A DNA stretch of 64,000 nt from Klebsormidium nitens. Taxonomy: Eukaryota > Streptophyta > Klebsormidiophyceae > Klebsormidiales > Klebsormidiaceae. Positions within the stretch are counted from its first letter, which is position 1. Each line of letters opens with the position of its first letter. The DNA lies in contig DF236984.1 of assembly GCA_000708835.1 (NCBI GenBank), positions 1 to 64,000 of the forward strand, in the 5' to 3' direction. Shown here in pieces: positions 40,601 to 50,905 of the stretch. The notes below the pieces were generated by a model. That model worked only from the letters and a program-made list of their open reading frames with translations, searched no databases and was not told the origin of the DNA. A program made the position numbers and the translations under genes.

Positions 40601-43600
40601 CCGACTTTGACCAGCGTGCGCCCCGTGGTGTAGAATGAACAGCAGAAGAAGAGCTTGTCCGAAGCGGTTTTGGTTTGCATGTTATGCATGTTCAATTATC
40701 AGAAAGGTTGCTAGCACTTCGCCCACACTCGGTCCAATGGATTATTGTGCTTCTTTCCTACCCCTTTTTTCCTACAACGTAACGATTTCACCAGAACTTC
40801 GAGTTCCTAGCCGTTTCTTCATTCCACGTTCGTTGACGAGTCTCTGCTGACCCTCCGCAGTGCATACTGGTGCTCGCAGTCAGCATGTGCAGTGATTTTG
40901 TAAAAGTCTCAATCCTGAAACGCTCGGCTCCTATTGCAAGGAGATACCTGATGTTATTGTCCACCTTTTGAAACTTCAGGCCTGAATCCTTGCTATCATT
41001 CTCAGGTACGACGGGAGGTCGCCGTGGGCATCCTGCAGCGCATGCAGATGCACGTGGTCGGCGTGTGCAACTGCACCGAGGCGCTCGAGCTCGCGGTCGC
41101 CGCTTACACTCTCGACGCCGACCAAAAGGCGCGCGGGGAGTCCCCTTCTCCGAGTCCCCGGGGGTACGGGGTCTTGCGGCACCGCCTCACAAAGTCCGGC
41201 ATCAGTAGCACGCCAGGCGACGCCGGGAACCTTTTGGACTCGGGGGGGGAGCAAAGCGAGGAGACCGGTGCGGGGGGTTTCGGGCCTGCGCCAGGGAATG
41301 CCAGGTTTGACACCGGCAGTCAGCGGGAGGGGGGTGGGGAGACGGAGAGCACATCGACGCGGGAAACGAACAGCGAAAGCAGTGCGGGGCAGGTCGGGGG
41401 AGAAACGAACGTCGGCGGCACGCGAGAGCGGTCCCAGGCAGACGGCGTATCCAGTCCCAGTGCCATTGTTACGACGAAAGCATCGCACCAGCGGTTGGAG
41501 AGTCGGGGATCCGTAAGCTCGAGCTCGAGTGGGGCCTCCGTCAGCTCTCCGATCGCCGATCAGGGACGGTTGCCGTCACTGCAGTTGTGGAACATGGAGG
41601 AGGGAGACGAATCCGGAGAAGATAAGGACATTGAGAAAGTGATTGCCGCCGGGGAGAAGGCGCTGCGGGCAACCGAGCAGAACGGAGTAAGCGAGTCGGG
41701 TTTCACTAACCAGCTGAGTACGAGCGAGAATAACAGCGCTAACCTGCGAGGTTTGAGTGCGGGTTCTAACGCAACCGGTTCGGCGGCCAGGTTGGGCGCC
41801 AACCCGGAAATCGAGCAGGTTAGTCTCAGCGGTGGGGCAGGCGTGCCCGAGAGCACGACGCCGACGTTCAGGGACGTTATGGACGGCCTGCCAGTCGGAC
41901 GGGAGCCGTTCGGGCGGGCCCCCGCCGATGCTGACGTCAGCGCTGACATCACCCCAGACGAAGACGCCCGCCTGGCGCTGCAGGACGCGGCGGAAGGGGG
42001 GCGGTTTAGGGTGGTCCTGGTAGACGTCGATTGCGTCGGGAAGGTATCGGCGCTGGAGTTTGCGAAGCAGGTTAAGGATGACCCGCGGTTAAGCGAGTTG
42101 CTGGTGGTGGGCATGTGCGTGGGGGGGCCGCACAACCAGGAGAACGGGAGGGGTGACGAAGCGAAGGCGGTCGGGCTGCTGGGACCGGTTTTCAAGGTAA
42201 GAAGACAAAGTGCAGGCAGCATGAGTTGGCCGAAGGTCTGAAGTTGGCAGCGTCCTTGCTTGCTTTGGTAGCCTCTGACTGTCAAATGTCTCCCCCATGT
42301 GTATAGTTCACTTGGATAATCGTCACGGATTAACGGAGAGTCACGGAGAACACATAACCCACCGATGTCTAAGGCCTGACAAATGTCTGCAGCAACCCAA
42401 AGTCTTCCGTTGAAAGCAACCCACGCTCTGCATCCCTGCCCATCCTGAACCCCAATATTAAACCCACCCGTTCCAGCACGAGTGTCTCTTCAAAATCTGC
42501 TTTTCTTCTAACTATATTAGAGACTAATCCTGATATATCGTCCTACAGCCATTACGGCGAGGCGCCCTGGCAGCCGTTCTCCACGGTGCAATGCACCCCG
42601 AGGGGGCCGATTTGCCCCGTAGTCCACCCGGGGAGGAAACCACCCCCACATCCGGGGGGTCCACGCCCGTAGGGAGCGTCCCCCTGGACGGAAAGAAAAT
42701 TTTGGTCGTTGATGACGTGGCGATCAACGTCAAAGTGGCCTCGAGAATGATTGCGGCGTTCAAATGCCAGGTGATGACCCGTACTTGTATGCAGCTTTCG
42801 TCTGTTCGGAGAGGTTTGTCGTGCCTGCACAATGGCAGGTGTGACGCAGCTGATGAATTGCGCTGCAACTCTTACCCCTCAATTTGACTCTCACTTTATT
42901 GGCTGCCTTTTCACTGCAGATGAAAAGGTCAAGCACAATGAGCGCTCCGACGGATCGTGTACAATACTGTACAACAGTGTACAACAGTGTACCAGCTCGT
43001 GCACAATCTTCGAATCTTTTTGGGGTCAGGGCCAGCACTCTGGACTCGTCCTCTGAGGGTTACCATTCAAACAGTCCAAATCTCGGCAGGTCCAGAGAAC
43101 GCCCTAAAGTCCCGGAACATGTGTTTGAACATTATGCGAAGGCGTCGGAAAAAAACCAGCTTTATCAGCTTCCAATCCGTAACCTGCCATTCTCAATGGT
43201 TCTCCAGGTGCTGACGGCAGCAAGCGGTCAAGAGGCGATTGACATCTTCCGGCGAGAGCAGGGCTCGCTGGACCTCATTCTCATGGACGTACAAATGCCG
43301 GTGAGTTCAACTGGGGTCTTGCGCAGGCACTGTTTTCAAGGTGTTGGGTTTGTTAGGCAAAACTTAGATCTCTTTCCACGCTTCTTGAACTTCGCTGAAC
43401 CTCTCTCTTGGAATGATTGCCGGCTTGCACTGTGGAACTTTATCCACACTCCCGCAATGTAGCATATCATGATACAGCCGCTAGCTTTCGAGTGCCTGGA
43501 ATCGGCGGGAAACGAAGCGACGTATTTTGCTTAGAGGGTCTGTGACCACTGGCGGATGAGCTTACAGTGCTGGCGTCGATATACCTTGTAGTGCAAGAAT

Positions 43601-44470
43601 AGTGTTCTGCTATGCGAATGACCTGCAGAGGCCTAGAATATTTCATACTGACGGCTCTTGCAATTTGGCGTGTCTCAGGAAATGGACGGGTTCGAGGCGA
43701 CCCAGAAGATACGCGAGATCATAGCGGAGAACGAGGCGCTTGGCGCTCCCAGGCGGAAGCTGCCCATACTGGCGCTCACTGCTGACGTCATGAGCGGGAC
43801 CAAGGAGGAGTGCCTCAAGGCCGGCATGGACGGCTACTTGCCCAAGGTAGTCCCTAACCCGCAACCCTGAACCCAAAAAACCTGAAGCCTTGAAAGCCCT
43901 AACCCGGAACCCTGAACCCAAAAAAACCTGAAGCCTTGAAAGTCAGAACTCTTGACTTCACGGAACTCAAAAACTTGTCACTGAAGACTCTTTCCTTTTC
44001 CAGTTTTGAGTGGAAAGCTCATCTTTTAATCATTGGAAAGTCCGGAAAAGCAGTGTATGCCCATCAACCCATGTGGTTGAGGGACGGGAGCCAGAGCTGG
44101 GCACATGCGCGCGGAGGAACTCGCGGCAGAGTCGGACTGCTTCAGTAGGACGACCGCAGGACATTGGATCTTAAAATACTACGTAGCAGCAACCTGATAG
44201 TGATTCATGATTCCGCGCAAGTGTCTATCTCAACGTCAAGCATGCGGCTTCACTTGTTTGTAGGGTCTCAAGTTCTGTCTCATTGCTTTGTGTAAGGGGC
44301 AAGCATTCCCGTTGTGAGAAAAAGCCCTGACTGGGCTTCAGCATCTAATGCAACATGTCCAGCCTTCTTCTTGCGTTAGTGTTTCTCAAGCTTAAACTTG
44401 CTTCTCTTTGCAGCCCTTGAATCCCAAGAAGTTGAAGGAGCTGCTGCACGAGTTCATTGGTAGTGAATGA
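31693..44470 (+). CDS. CHASE-domain hybrid histidine kinase
   Basis: Eighteen exons: 31693-32090, 32474-32706, 33151-33328, 34060-34342, 34734-34859, 35310-35388, 35815-35848, 36081-36094, 36491-36594, 36988-37010, 37802-38012, 38827-39797, 40261-40489, 41006-42196, 42549-42770, 43208-43300, 43679-43846 and 44414-44470. They give 1537 residues with every phase consistent. Order: TM1 (about 58-79), an extracytoplasmic CHASE-like sensor, TM2 (about 372-396), then HisKA with His441 in SHEIRTPLNG. The ATPase has an N box with Asn554 and Asn558, [10 protein letters not shown], and FGGTGIGL. A first, atypical receiver and a canonical second receiver follow (VVDD, Asp1459 in LMDVQMP, Lys1519 in YLPKP). 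The layout is that of plant cytokinin receptors, but the sensor lacks the usual TFERP-like signature, so the ligand is open. Long Ser/Glu/Gly-rich inserts interrupt the ATPase domain and the first receiver. Confidence 0.93.
34808..35040 (+). repeat. Relic of histidine kinase exon 5 3' end
   Basis: GCCGCCCTGACCATGTACA and the following 40 nt of exon 5 recur at 34983-35036, about 175 bp downstream in the next intron. The copy has a few substitutions and a damaged donor. Confidence 0.88.
37900..38670 (+). repeat. Tandem relics of histidine kinase exon 11
   Basis: The last roughly 100 nt of exon 11 plus its donor recur in the 0.8-kb intron that follows. Donor-equivalent positions are 38013 (real), 38184, 38344, a weak copy near 38472-38500, and 38655. 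Spacing is about 171, 160 and then 311 over two units. The copies retain fragments such as GTCGGCGA(C/T)G and ATCAACTTGCT but have stops and shifts. Confidence 0.82.
40099..40320 (+). repeat. Relic of histidine kinase exon 13 start
   Basis: The acceptor and first roughly 55 nt of exon 13 (real start 40261) have a degraded direct copy whose equivalent start is 40100, 161 bp upstream. Shared stretches include GGTTCC(G/A)TCATGGCCTG. Confidence 0.88.
40185..40217 (+). repeat. AGTCAG microsatellite
   Basis: About five uninterrupted copies of a 6-bp AGTCAG unit in histidine kinase intron 12. Confidence 0.95.
42958..42993 (+). repeat. TGTACAACAG short tandem repeat
   Basis: Three to four copies of a 10-bp unit in histidine kinase intron 15, the first with substitutions. 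Confidence 0.9.
43852..43942 (+). repeat. 45-bp tandem duplication
   Basis: Two adjacent copies of a 45-46-bp unit starting CCCTAACCC lie directly after the donor of histidine kinase exon 17. They differ by one substitution and one A-run length change. Confidence 0.93.
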
Positions 44471-46183
44471 TCGTATGTGGTATGGGGCTTCCGCTGTTTG
44501 CGCCTGAACGCTGCGCTAAGTTGTGTTTTTGAAGAGTAGCGAATATCAACTTGCGTGAGTGACCCAATTCCCATCTGAAAGCAATCAAGACTTTAGAGAC
44601 ATGTGATATGTTTCGGAAAAGCTTCTGTAGGTCAGTACGGGCATGATTTGAGTACTGTCGATAGCATACACTATACATTGACACAGCTTCACCGAACAAG
44701 GCAGCTCACACTGTGACAGGAATACTCAACCGGATTTTAGTGCGCAGACACAAGATTAACAAAGGTAAATTCAAAGCAATGATCACCGGTCTAAAGTTTG
44801 TCTACCGGTCGTTCAACGTCCTTGCCAAGTAATACGTAATGTTTCTACCCGGTTGTGTTAAGACTTAGTATTGAAGGTCTCTCAGTCTGCTGGGCAGCCT
44901 GACGGTTTGGGTCGATGCATGGTCGTCAGCGGAGCTAGGCTCGGACTCCGGGACTGTAGAATAAAAGTTTGAACCCGTTGAGCATATATTGTTGCAAGCT
45001 GCATCACACATCATGCGCGACAATGATTGGCCGGACGCACCAATTACTAAGTTGGACGCTAAGTTCGAGGATTTATGTATATGCAATAGTATAGGGGCCT
45101 TTGATTTTATATACATGCCGCCCATCAAAGCGTTCATTAGCTTCTAGCTTATATTTCTCGAGTCCATATAGTAGGTACCCAATTTTGACATGCGTACTCT
45201 TGCAGACTTACGGTGTGGCACTGTCATGGCCGCTGGCACCATGCGCATGCGTGTCTAAACACAGTCTGCGCGTCGGAACCTAAACGTACTCAAAAGATGT
45301 AAGCGACCGGCATGTGTGTCCGCAGCTTACATCTTGCTAGCGCCAGGATACAATCATGATGAACGATACAAATATGATCAGATTGCTGTGCAGACGGTGT
45401 ATACTGCTAGAGGCTTGGAGATTTAGTACGTACGTACGCCGGATCAATAACGTGAGTGTATGATTTACTGCGCAATTCTCGTAACGAAGATTGCAGTTTA
45501 TGATTGCGCGCCGTTTCATCATGCACTGACGGTATAGCTCAGTGCCGCCAGCACAGGCTCAATCACATATATGCTAGTACGTGCGGGGCCAGTAGCGCGT
45601 GCTGCGCGACGGCCCCGGCCAATTCTATGTCTTTTGTAAATCCGATCGTCATTGGCTGCAAAAGGGTACTTTCATGCTTTAGTAAGCATGCGTGTGTCTA
45701 CAATCACTTGAACTAACTTCTAATAGTGAAAAGTTTCTTTTAGTAACTGTGCTACACAAGAGTCGGATGGGATCTAGATAGATTGCGGAAAACGGCCTGA
45801 TTTTGTTATTGATCTCCACCAGTAGGAACCCCCGCAGCGCCTGCCCAAATGCATGACTTCAGTCCGCTTGATTCAGGCACTCAGCCGTATCTTCGCTGGG
45901 CTTCTACGTGTCTCACTCGTGAGTTTACAGGTCGTTATGCAGCTTGCCACGAAACCTTTGTATGGTTACCCGGGCGAGGTACCAGATGTAACTTGCGCTT
46001 AGCGCCAAAAGCATATATGGCTGCAGAAGGTCAATCCAAAAATCCTCACTGTCCGGCTAGTTGTTATGTTAGCTTTGGTAGGTCCTACACGTTTCTCCAT
46101 AGCTTGACTGCAAATATTGGAAACTCATTCCCACACCTTGATTCCCACGTAAGTATCTTGTTGCCGTCGATGAATGTGCGTTT
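44471..46183. other. Unannotated spacer between convergent genes
   Basis: This lies between the 3' ends of the histidine kinase and the P450. No coding exon is supported on either strand. It includes a GC-rich hairpin at 45585-45616. Confidence 0.4.
45585..45616. repeat. Short GC-rich hairpin
   Basis: GGGGCC at 45585-45590 pairs with GGCCCC at 45611-45616. An inner GCGC...GCGC pairing fills the loop. Confidence 0.6.
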
Positions 46184-46392
46184 TCATACTCGTAGTGTGC
46201 ACTTGACCCTCAGCGGTGTCTTGAGCGCCAACGCCCAGCCCGAACTCTCTTCCTCCAGGCTGATGTCCTGGCCGTCGATAAGCTCGACATCGAAAGCTGC
46301 AAGAATGAACGGTCGACGGAGATGGGTCGCCAGAAACATCAACCGCGGGCCAGGTCAAGCCTAGCATCTTAGACTACAGTAGATGTTCCACC

Positions 46393-47248
46393 GCGGAGAA
46401 GTTGTTCGGGCCATAAGAGATCAAAAAGCACAAGGCTCGAGGGGAAAGTGGAAAACCTTAGAGATGACGCATCGAAATGGTAAGTGTGGCCTTTCACACT
46501 TTCTTCATCGAGGATAATCAACATCATCCTACGTGGAAAGCGAAGTTGGAGGTCTGGTAATGCCGGCCTGATTCAGTCAATACCGCTCTTGGCCCTTCCA
46601 CTCTGCTTCTCTTTTGCTAGCTTTGACAAACTGGGAAGAAGACGTTGAGAAACTGAGCCAAGAAGGAAACGTGTTCCCCAACCGTTACAGGATTGAGAAA
46701 GGTAGTGCCCAACTGTCCGTCTCTTTTTGTAAAAGAAGACGTGAATCTAAATTGCCATGGCTAAAAACATTCTAAAGCGAAAATCGAGGAATCCTTCAAG
46801 CACACAAATGGAACGGAGGACCCAACAGTGAGAGACTAGACCGACGTCTAAATTCCTCGACCTACTGTCGGAGATCTCGATCTTCGATCCGTTTTGCGGC
46901 GATTGGGCAGCTAAGCTTACTTTGCAGTATGCGTCCGATCGCAAGTTGGATGATGAGCAGGCCTTGGTTGGCGCCGGGACAGCCTCTTCGACCTGCAAAC
47001 AAAACGGTGGCTTTTCACACTCCAGCTTACATACAAATCCTGCGAGCACAATTCCAAAGGCTCAAGCTGAACCTTCGTTACAATGCACCTCGGAAACGCT
47101 CTCAATCAGATGCTCCGATCTGGCAGTGCACAATCGTGGGGTGCGTTCTCGGGAAATTACCGCTAACACGGCCCTTAACCTACTGGTTTGCAGATTGTTG
47201 TGCAGGCTCATCCGGAATACTTGAACCCACAGGAAGTTGTGGCTGCCA
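46393..47248 (+). other. Possible exons opposite the P450 terminal intron
   Basis: Three stretches on the plus strand look exon-like. One ends at a GTAAGT donor at about 46480. One (about 46620-46700) would read LTNWEEDVEKLSQEGNVFP. A terminal one at about 47194-47248 follows a clean acceptor and reads IVVQAHPEYLNPQEVVAAK before a stop. The middle exon at about 46928 does not join in consistent phase. I recognise no family. This may be chance or a degraded gene. Confidence 0.2.
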
Positions 47249-47559
47249 AGTAGTGGCTAATAAGCACAATTGAGTCCCGGTTCATGGTCACATACCCGGT
47301 ATTTGACCTTGCTCCAAAGCTGGTTACCGCCCAACTCTGGCGTTATTGGACATATTCAACCACTTCTTAACCAGCCCATAATCATAACGGCCAAACCCCC
47401 TTGTGAGCACCGCTTAACCTGACTGGTCAAGCTTGGCAAAACGCTCACCGGCGCCGAACGGCAGTACCCGGATGTCCTTTCCAGTGATGTCGACGTCGTC
47501 TTCCAAGAACCGCTCCGGTAGAAATTCGTCCGCCCGGGGGAAGACCGCCGGGTCACGCG

Positions 47560-48025
47560 AGATGCCCCGGGTGTGAAGCAACACCTGCCAGTGGGGAAAT
47601 TCGACGTCAGTACGGTAAAATTGAGACGGATAGGTGCAGTGCACGTCAATCTTGATTGATTTAGGGGTTTCGATTAGGTTAATCTGGTTTCTTAGGTTAG
47701 CGAGGTGCCCCGGGTGTGAAGCAGCACCTGCCAGCGCAAAATTGAACGTCAATATGGGGGTTGGGGGAAATAATCTGGTTAATTTTTTGATATCGGGTTC
47801 CTACTTCAAGTACTTGGGTAACTAAAAAGGCCAGCAAAATGCCCGGGGTGTGAAGCAACACCTGCCAGTGGAAAAATGAACGTAGGTATGGGGGTAAGAG
47901 TAACTGGGCTGAGTGCAGACCACGTCACTCTTGATTCTTAATTGAGCGTTCCAACGAGAGTAATGGTTACTTAGGTCCGCGATGCCCCCGGTGTGAAGGA
48001 GCATCTGCCGGTGAAAACGAAACCA
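47560..48025 (-). repeat. Tandem relics of P450 exon 10 start
   Basis: The acceptor and first roughly 30 nt of exon 10 (plus-strand motif GGTGTGAAGCAACACCTGCC) occur four times. The real boundary is 47584 and relic boundaries are 47727, 47861 and 48004. Spacing is 143, 134 and 143 bp. All relics lie upstream of the exon in transcription, in intron 9. Confidence 0.88.
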
Positions 48026-49326
48026 TCTCTAACCACTTGATCGGGTTTTTGGGCATAGTTTGAAAGACGTTCGTCTCCGGATCAGCAGCATTCCAAACAC
48101 AGCCACTCACCAAAACATGTTCAGTTCCCTTTAACTAAGCCCTACGCTTACCCAGGAGTTTCCCTGGTGCTGTTAGCATCAAAGCTGCGCTTGAAATTTT
48201 GATTGACGGGCGTCATCTTCAAAAGACGACGCTTCACTTTCCAAACCGTCGTGATTTGGAACTTATATAATCTTCTTTCATGTTTATGAGGTCGAGAACC
48301 ACCGGATCTGTTGTTGACACGCTGGCCAGTACGTACCGTGGTCTTTGCTGGTACCCTGTAGCCCAGGATCGTCGGACTCGTGCTCGTTCATGTGCGGTAC
48401 CAGAAAAGGTCCCACGCCTTGGAACCGGAAGTGTTCTTTGACCACTGTAAAGAAGGATACAAAGAGCTAAGCACGAGCGGACGCTCTGTAGATAGTAGAT
48501 GCTCATGGTTTAAATAAGCATTCAATGGGTTTGAAACCAACGAACCGTCCCTCAAGACAAAATGACCGAGGGAAGAGCTCGCTACGTAGTTCCTCGACAC
48601 GATCGTCTTCAGCCCCAAAACTGAATTATACAAGACTCCGCGTAATACAAAACTCCTTTTTCAGAATGGGCTTGAGTTGGCTACTGTACTGCTCTTCCGT
48701 TCGACACGAAGCAAAGCCGGTGCGCATCGATAGTCGAGGAAAAGCAGCAAGTGCACTCCAAACCGCTATTTTCTCTTAAGCTGAGCCTCAGATTGCTAGA
48801 AGCTTGATTCATCGAACGGCCCAGAGTCTGCTTCCGATCAAGAATATTCTTCTTCCACCTGCCACGTGTCGGTGAACTATCCGAATCGGCCTTACCCGCT
48901 CGCAGATACGGCATGTTTTTTAAGTCCTCCTCGCAAACCGGTCGGTCTCTACCGACCACTTCGTCAATCTCCGCGTGCAGTCTGCGCCGGATCGCCGGCC
49001 GCCTGGTGATTTCCGCCAGGATCCACTCGATGGAGACGCCGCTTGTGTCGACCGCTGCAAACGATTTGCGGCCGCCCCGTCAGGAAATGCGCAAGGTGGG
49101 ATTCCGAAATCCACAGACCACGTGCTTTTCTGGAAAAAAGGAAGCGCGTACCACCGCGTGTGAATTGCAGCAGTCTCAAAAATCTTGAGGGGTTTTCCGG
49201 CATTGCCGTTCTGATCAGGGGTCGCTAGGTGACCAATGGAGTCAGCCCACGCGGTGTTTCGTGACCAACACGCGCGTATCACAGATTTTCAGTGCACCAA
49301 TACAATCGATTCGACGTTCCTTTTCA

Positions 49327-49382
49327 GCATTCTTAGCTTCAGCAAAGCAAACTTAGCTTCAGCATTCTTAGCTTCAGCAAAG
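49327..49382 (+). repeat. Short nested repeat in P450 intron
   Basis: TTCAGCATTCTTAGCTTCAG occurs twice, and CTTCAGCAAAG follows each copy, within intron 7 of the P450 gene. Confidence 0.88.
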
Positions 49383-50659
49383 GATCCTACGATCTAAACG
49401 AAGCTAAATATCAATAGACGTACTGGGTTTGTATCGGCTACGTTTTTGTTCTGCTGCAGCTTCAAAAGTTATCCGAAGTCCCGATGCTTGGTGCCGCTGA
49501 CTTACCTCCGTTGAGCAAGTCAAGCAGAAACGGCAGAGGTTCTTGGGCGACTTCTTGCTCCTTGTTGTTGGAAGCAGAAAGAAGGACGTCTACCACTGTC
49601 GTAGGGACGAACGCCGGTCCAGCCAACTTCTTCGCTGCGCGCCGCGCGTCGATGATCGCTTGGAGTTCTCTGCAAAACTCAGGTATAAAAATGAGACTCA
49701 AAGAAAGACAAAGTACTTGGAACGATGTTTGAACTCGGAACTCGATCTTTGACGTGTACGACATTGGATGCGGAAGATTAGTGAACGGCTCCGGATAGAG
49801 ATCTGTCTCATCCTGCCATTTTTCCTGTGCTCGGAAATACTTCAAAGCTGCCACGTTCCTCTAGACCAGGGAGTATGCACATTGGAGTCGTCGTTAGAAA
49901 CTTCTTCCCTTTCCCCCGCGTGTCAAAGCCGAGGCCTACTTTCTCAATGAAATCAATCATAACCGCCTTCACCTTACAACTCCAGGTTAGGAAATCTTGG
50001 GGCACTCTGCTCACCGGTCCCTCATCGCGGCGGTTTTTCTGACGTCCCGGTTGAACAGCGGCTCGAGCACCCGGGGGAGAAAAGCGCCCCAGTCGAAGCC
50101 CCCCAGTTGGTGGAAGCTCTCCTGGAGGCACTCGTACAAGGCCTCGCCGGTCGGTGTGAATCCGCACTCCCCGGGCGCTCCAAAGCGGACGCCAAAAAGC
50201 GGTCGCATCATGGTGTTGAGCATGGCTCTGGAAGAAGGAGCAGTTCTAATTCAGGGGGAATGATTTGAGATAGAAACGGAGTCTAGGTCTTGACCCCCGG
50301 AAACGTGCAAGCGCCAGCTGAGAGAGCTCGAGTTTTGGCTTGAATCGAGAGAATCGGATTGCTTGTTTACTCGCTCGTTTCCGTGAGTCTCGCTTTCTTC
50401 CCAATTGTGCACTGAGAAGTTGATAGAACGCATTCCAATGCTTAAGCCCCAAGCGTTTTGCAAGCGGGCTTTATGCGAAGAGCAACCTTGTTTCGAATCA
50501 ACCCAGTTGGAGGATAGGTTTTTCGTGGGTTCCTTACCGGGCAACGTGATTCCGTGGCTCGACGAAGCCGCCTTTCTCGGCGCACTCTCGCTTCAAGTTG
50601 CAGATTAAAGCCTCCGTCTCCTCTTGTCGGACGACCGTGTTTCCAGCCACCGCCTTGTG

Positions 50660-50905
50660 GGAGAATAGGTGGACGACCGACAGCTTTCGTACCCTGGGAG
50701 AAGCATTGGAAAGATTAGTGAATACTTTCGTGAGGTGAGACCGGGGTTCACTTTGAGCGGCGGAAAGAAAGTCGTTAAAGGTATCAAAATGGACAGCGCT
50801 CCAAGTCAAACAACGATAGGTGGGCGAGCGACAGCTTCAGTACGAGTAAAAACCGTCAGTACGTTCTGTGGCGTAAACCCGGGGGTCACTTTGAGCGATT
50901 AAACC
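50660..50905 (-). repeat. Relic of P450 exon 4 start
   Basis: The first bases of exon 4 with the adjoining intron recur about 151 bp upstream in transcription (GTAC anchor 50689 against 50840). An intronic partner motif, GGTTCACTTTGAGCG against GGTCACTTTGAGCG, recurs about 139 bp apart. The unit therefore spans exon and intron. Confidence 0.72.

Noticed and set aside
41560-42285. 241-codon open frame on the minus strand
   Set aside because: Antisense shadow of the Ser/Glu-rich exon 14 of the histidine kinase.
43852-43942. CCCTAACCC resembling plant telomere repeats
   Set aside because: Only one such motif per 45-bp unit, not a run of heptamers. It is an ordinary intronic tandem duplication.
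45525-45620. GGTATAGCTCAGT resembling a tRNA D-arm / A box
   Set aside because: No matching B box, T-arm or acceptor stem pairing is found at the right distance.
45849-46364. 171-codon open frame on the plus strand
   Set aside because: Its right half lies opposite the P450 terminal exon. It has no family motif and low-quality composition, so it is a shadow frame.
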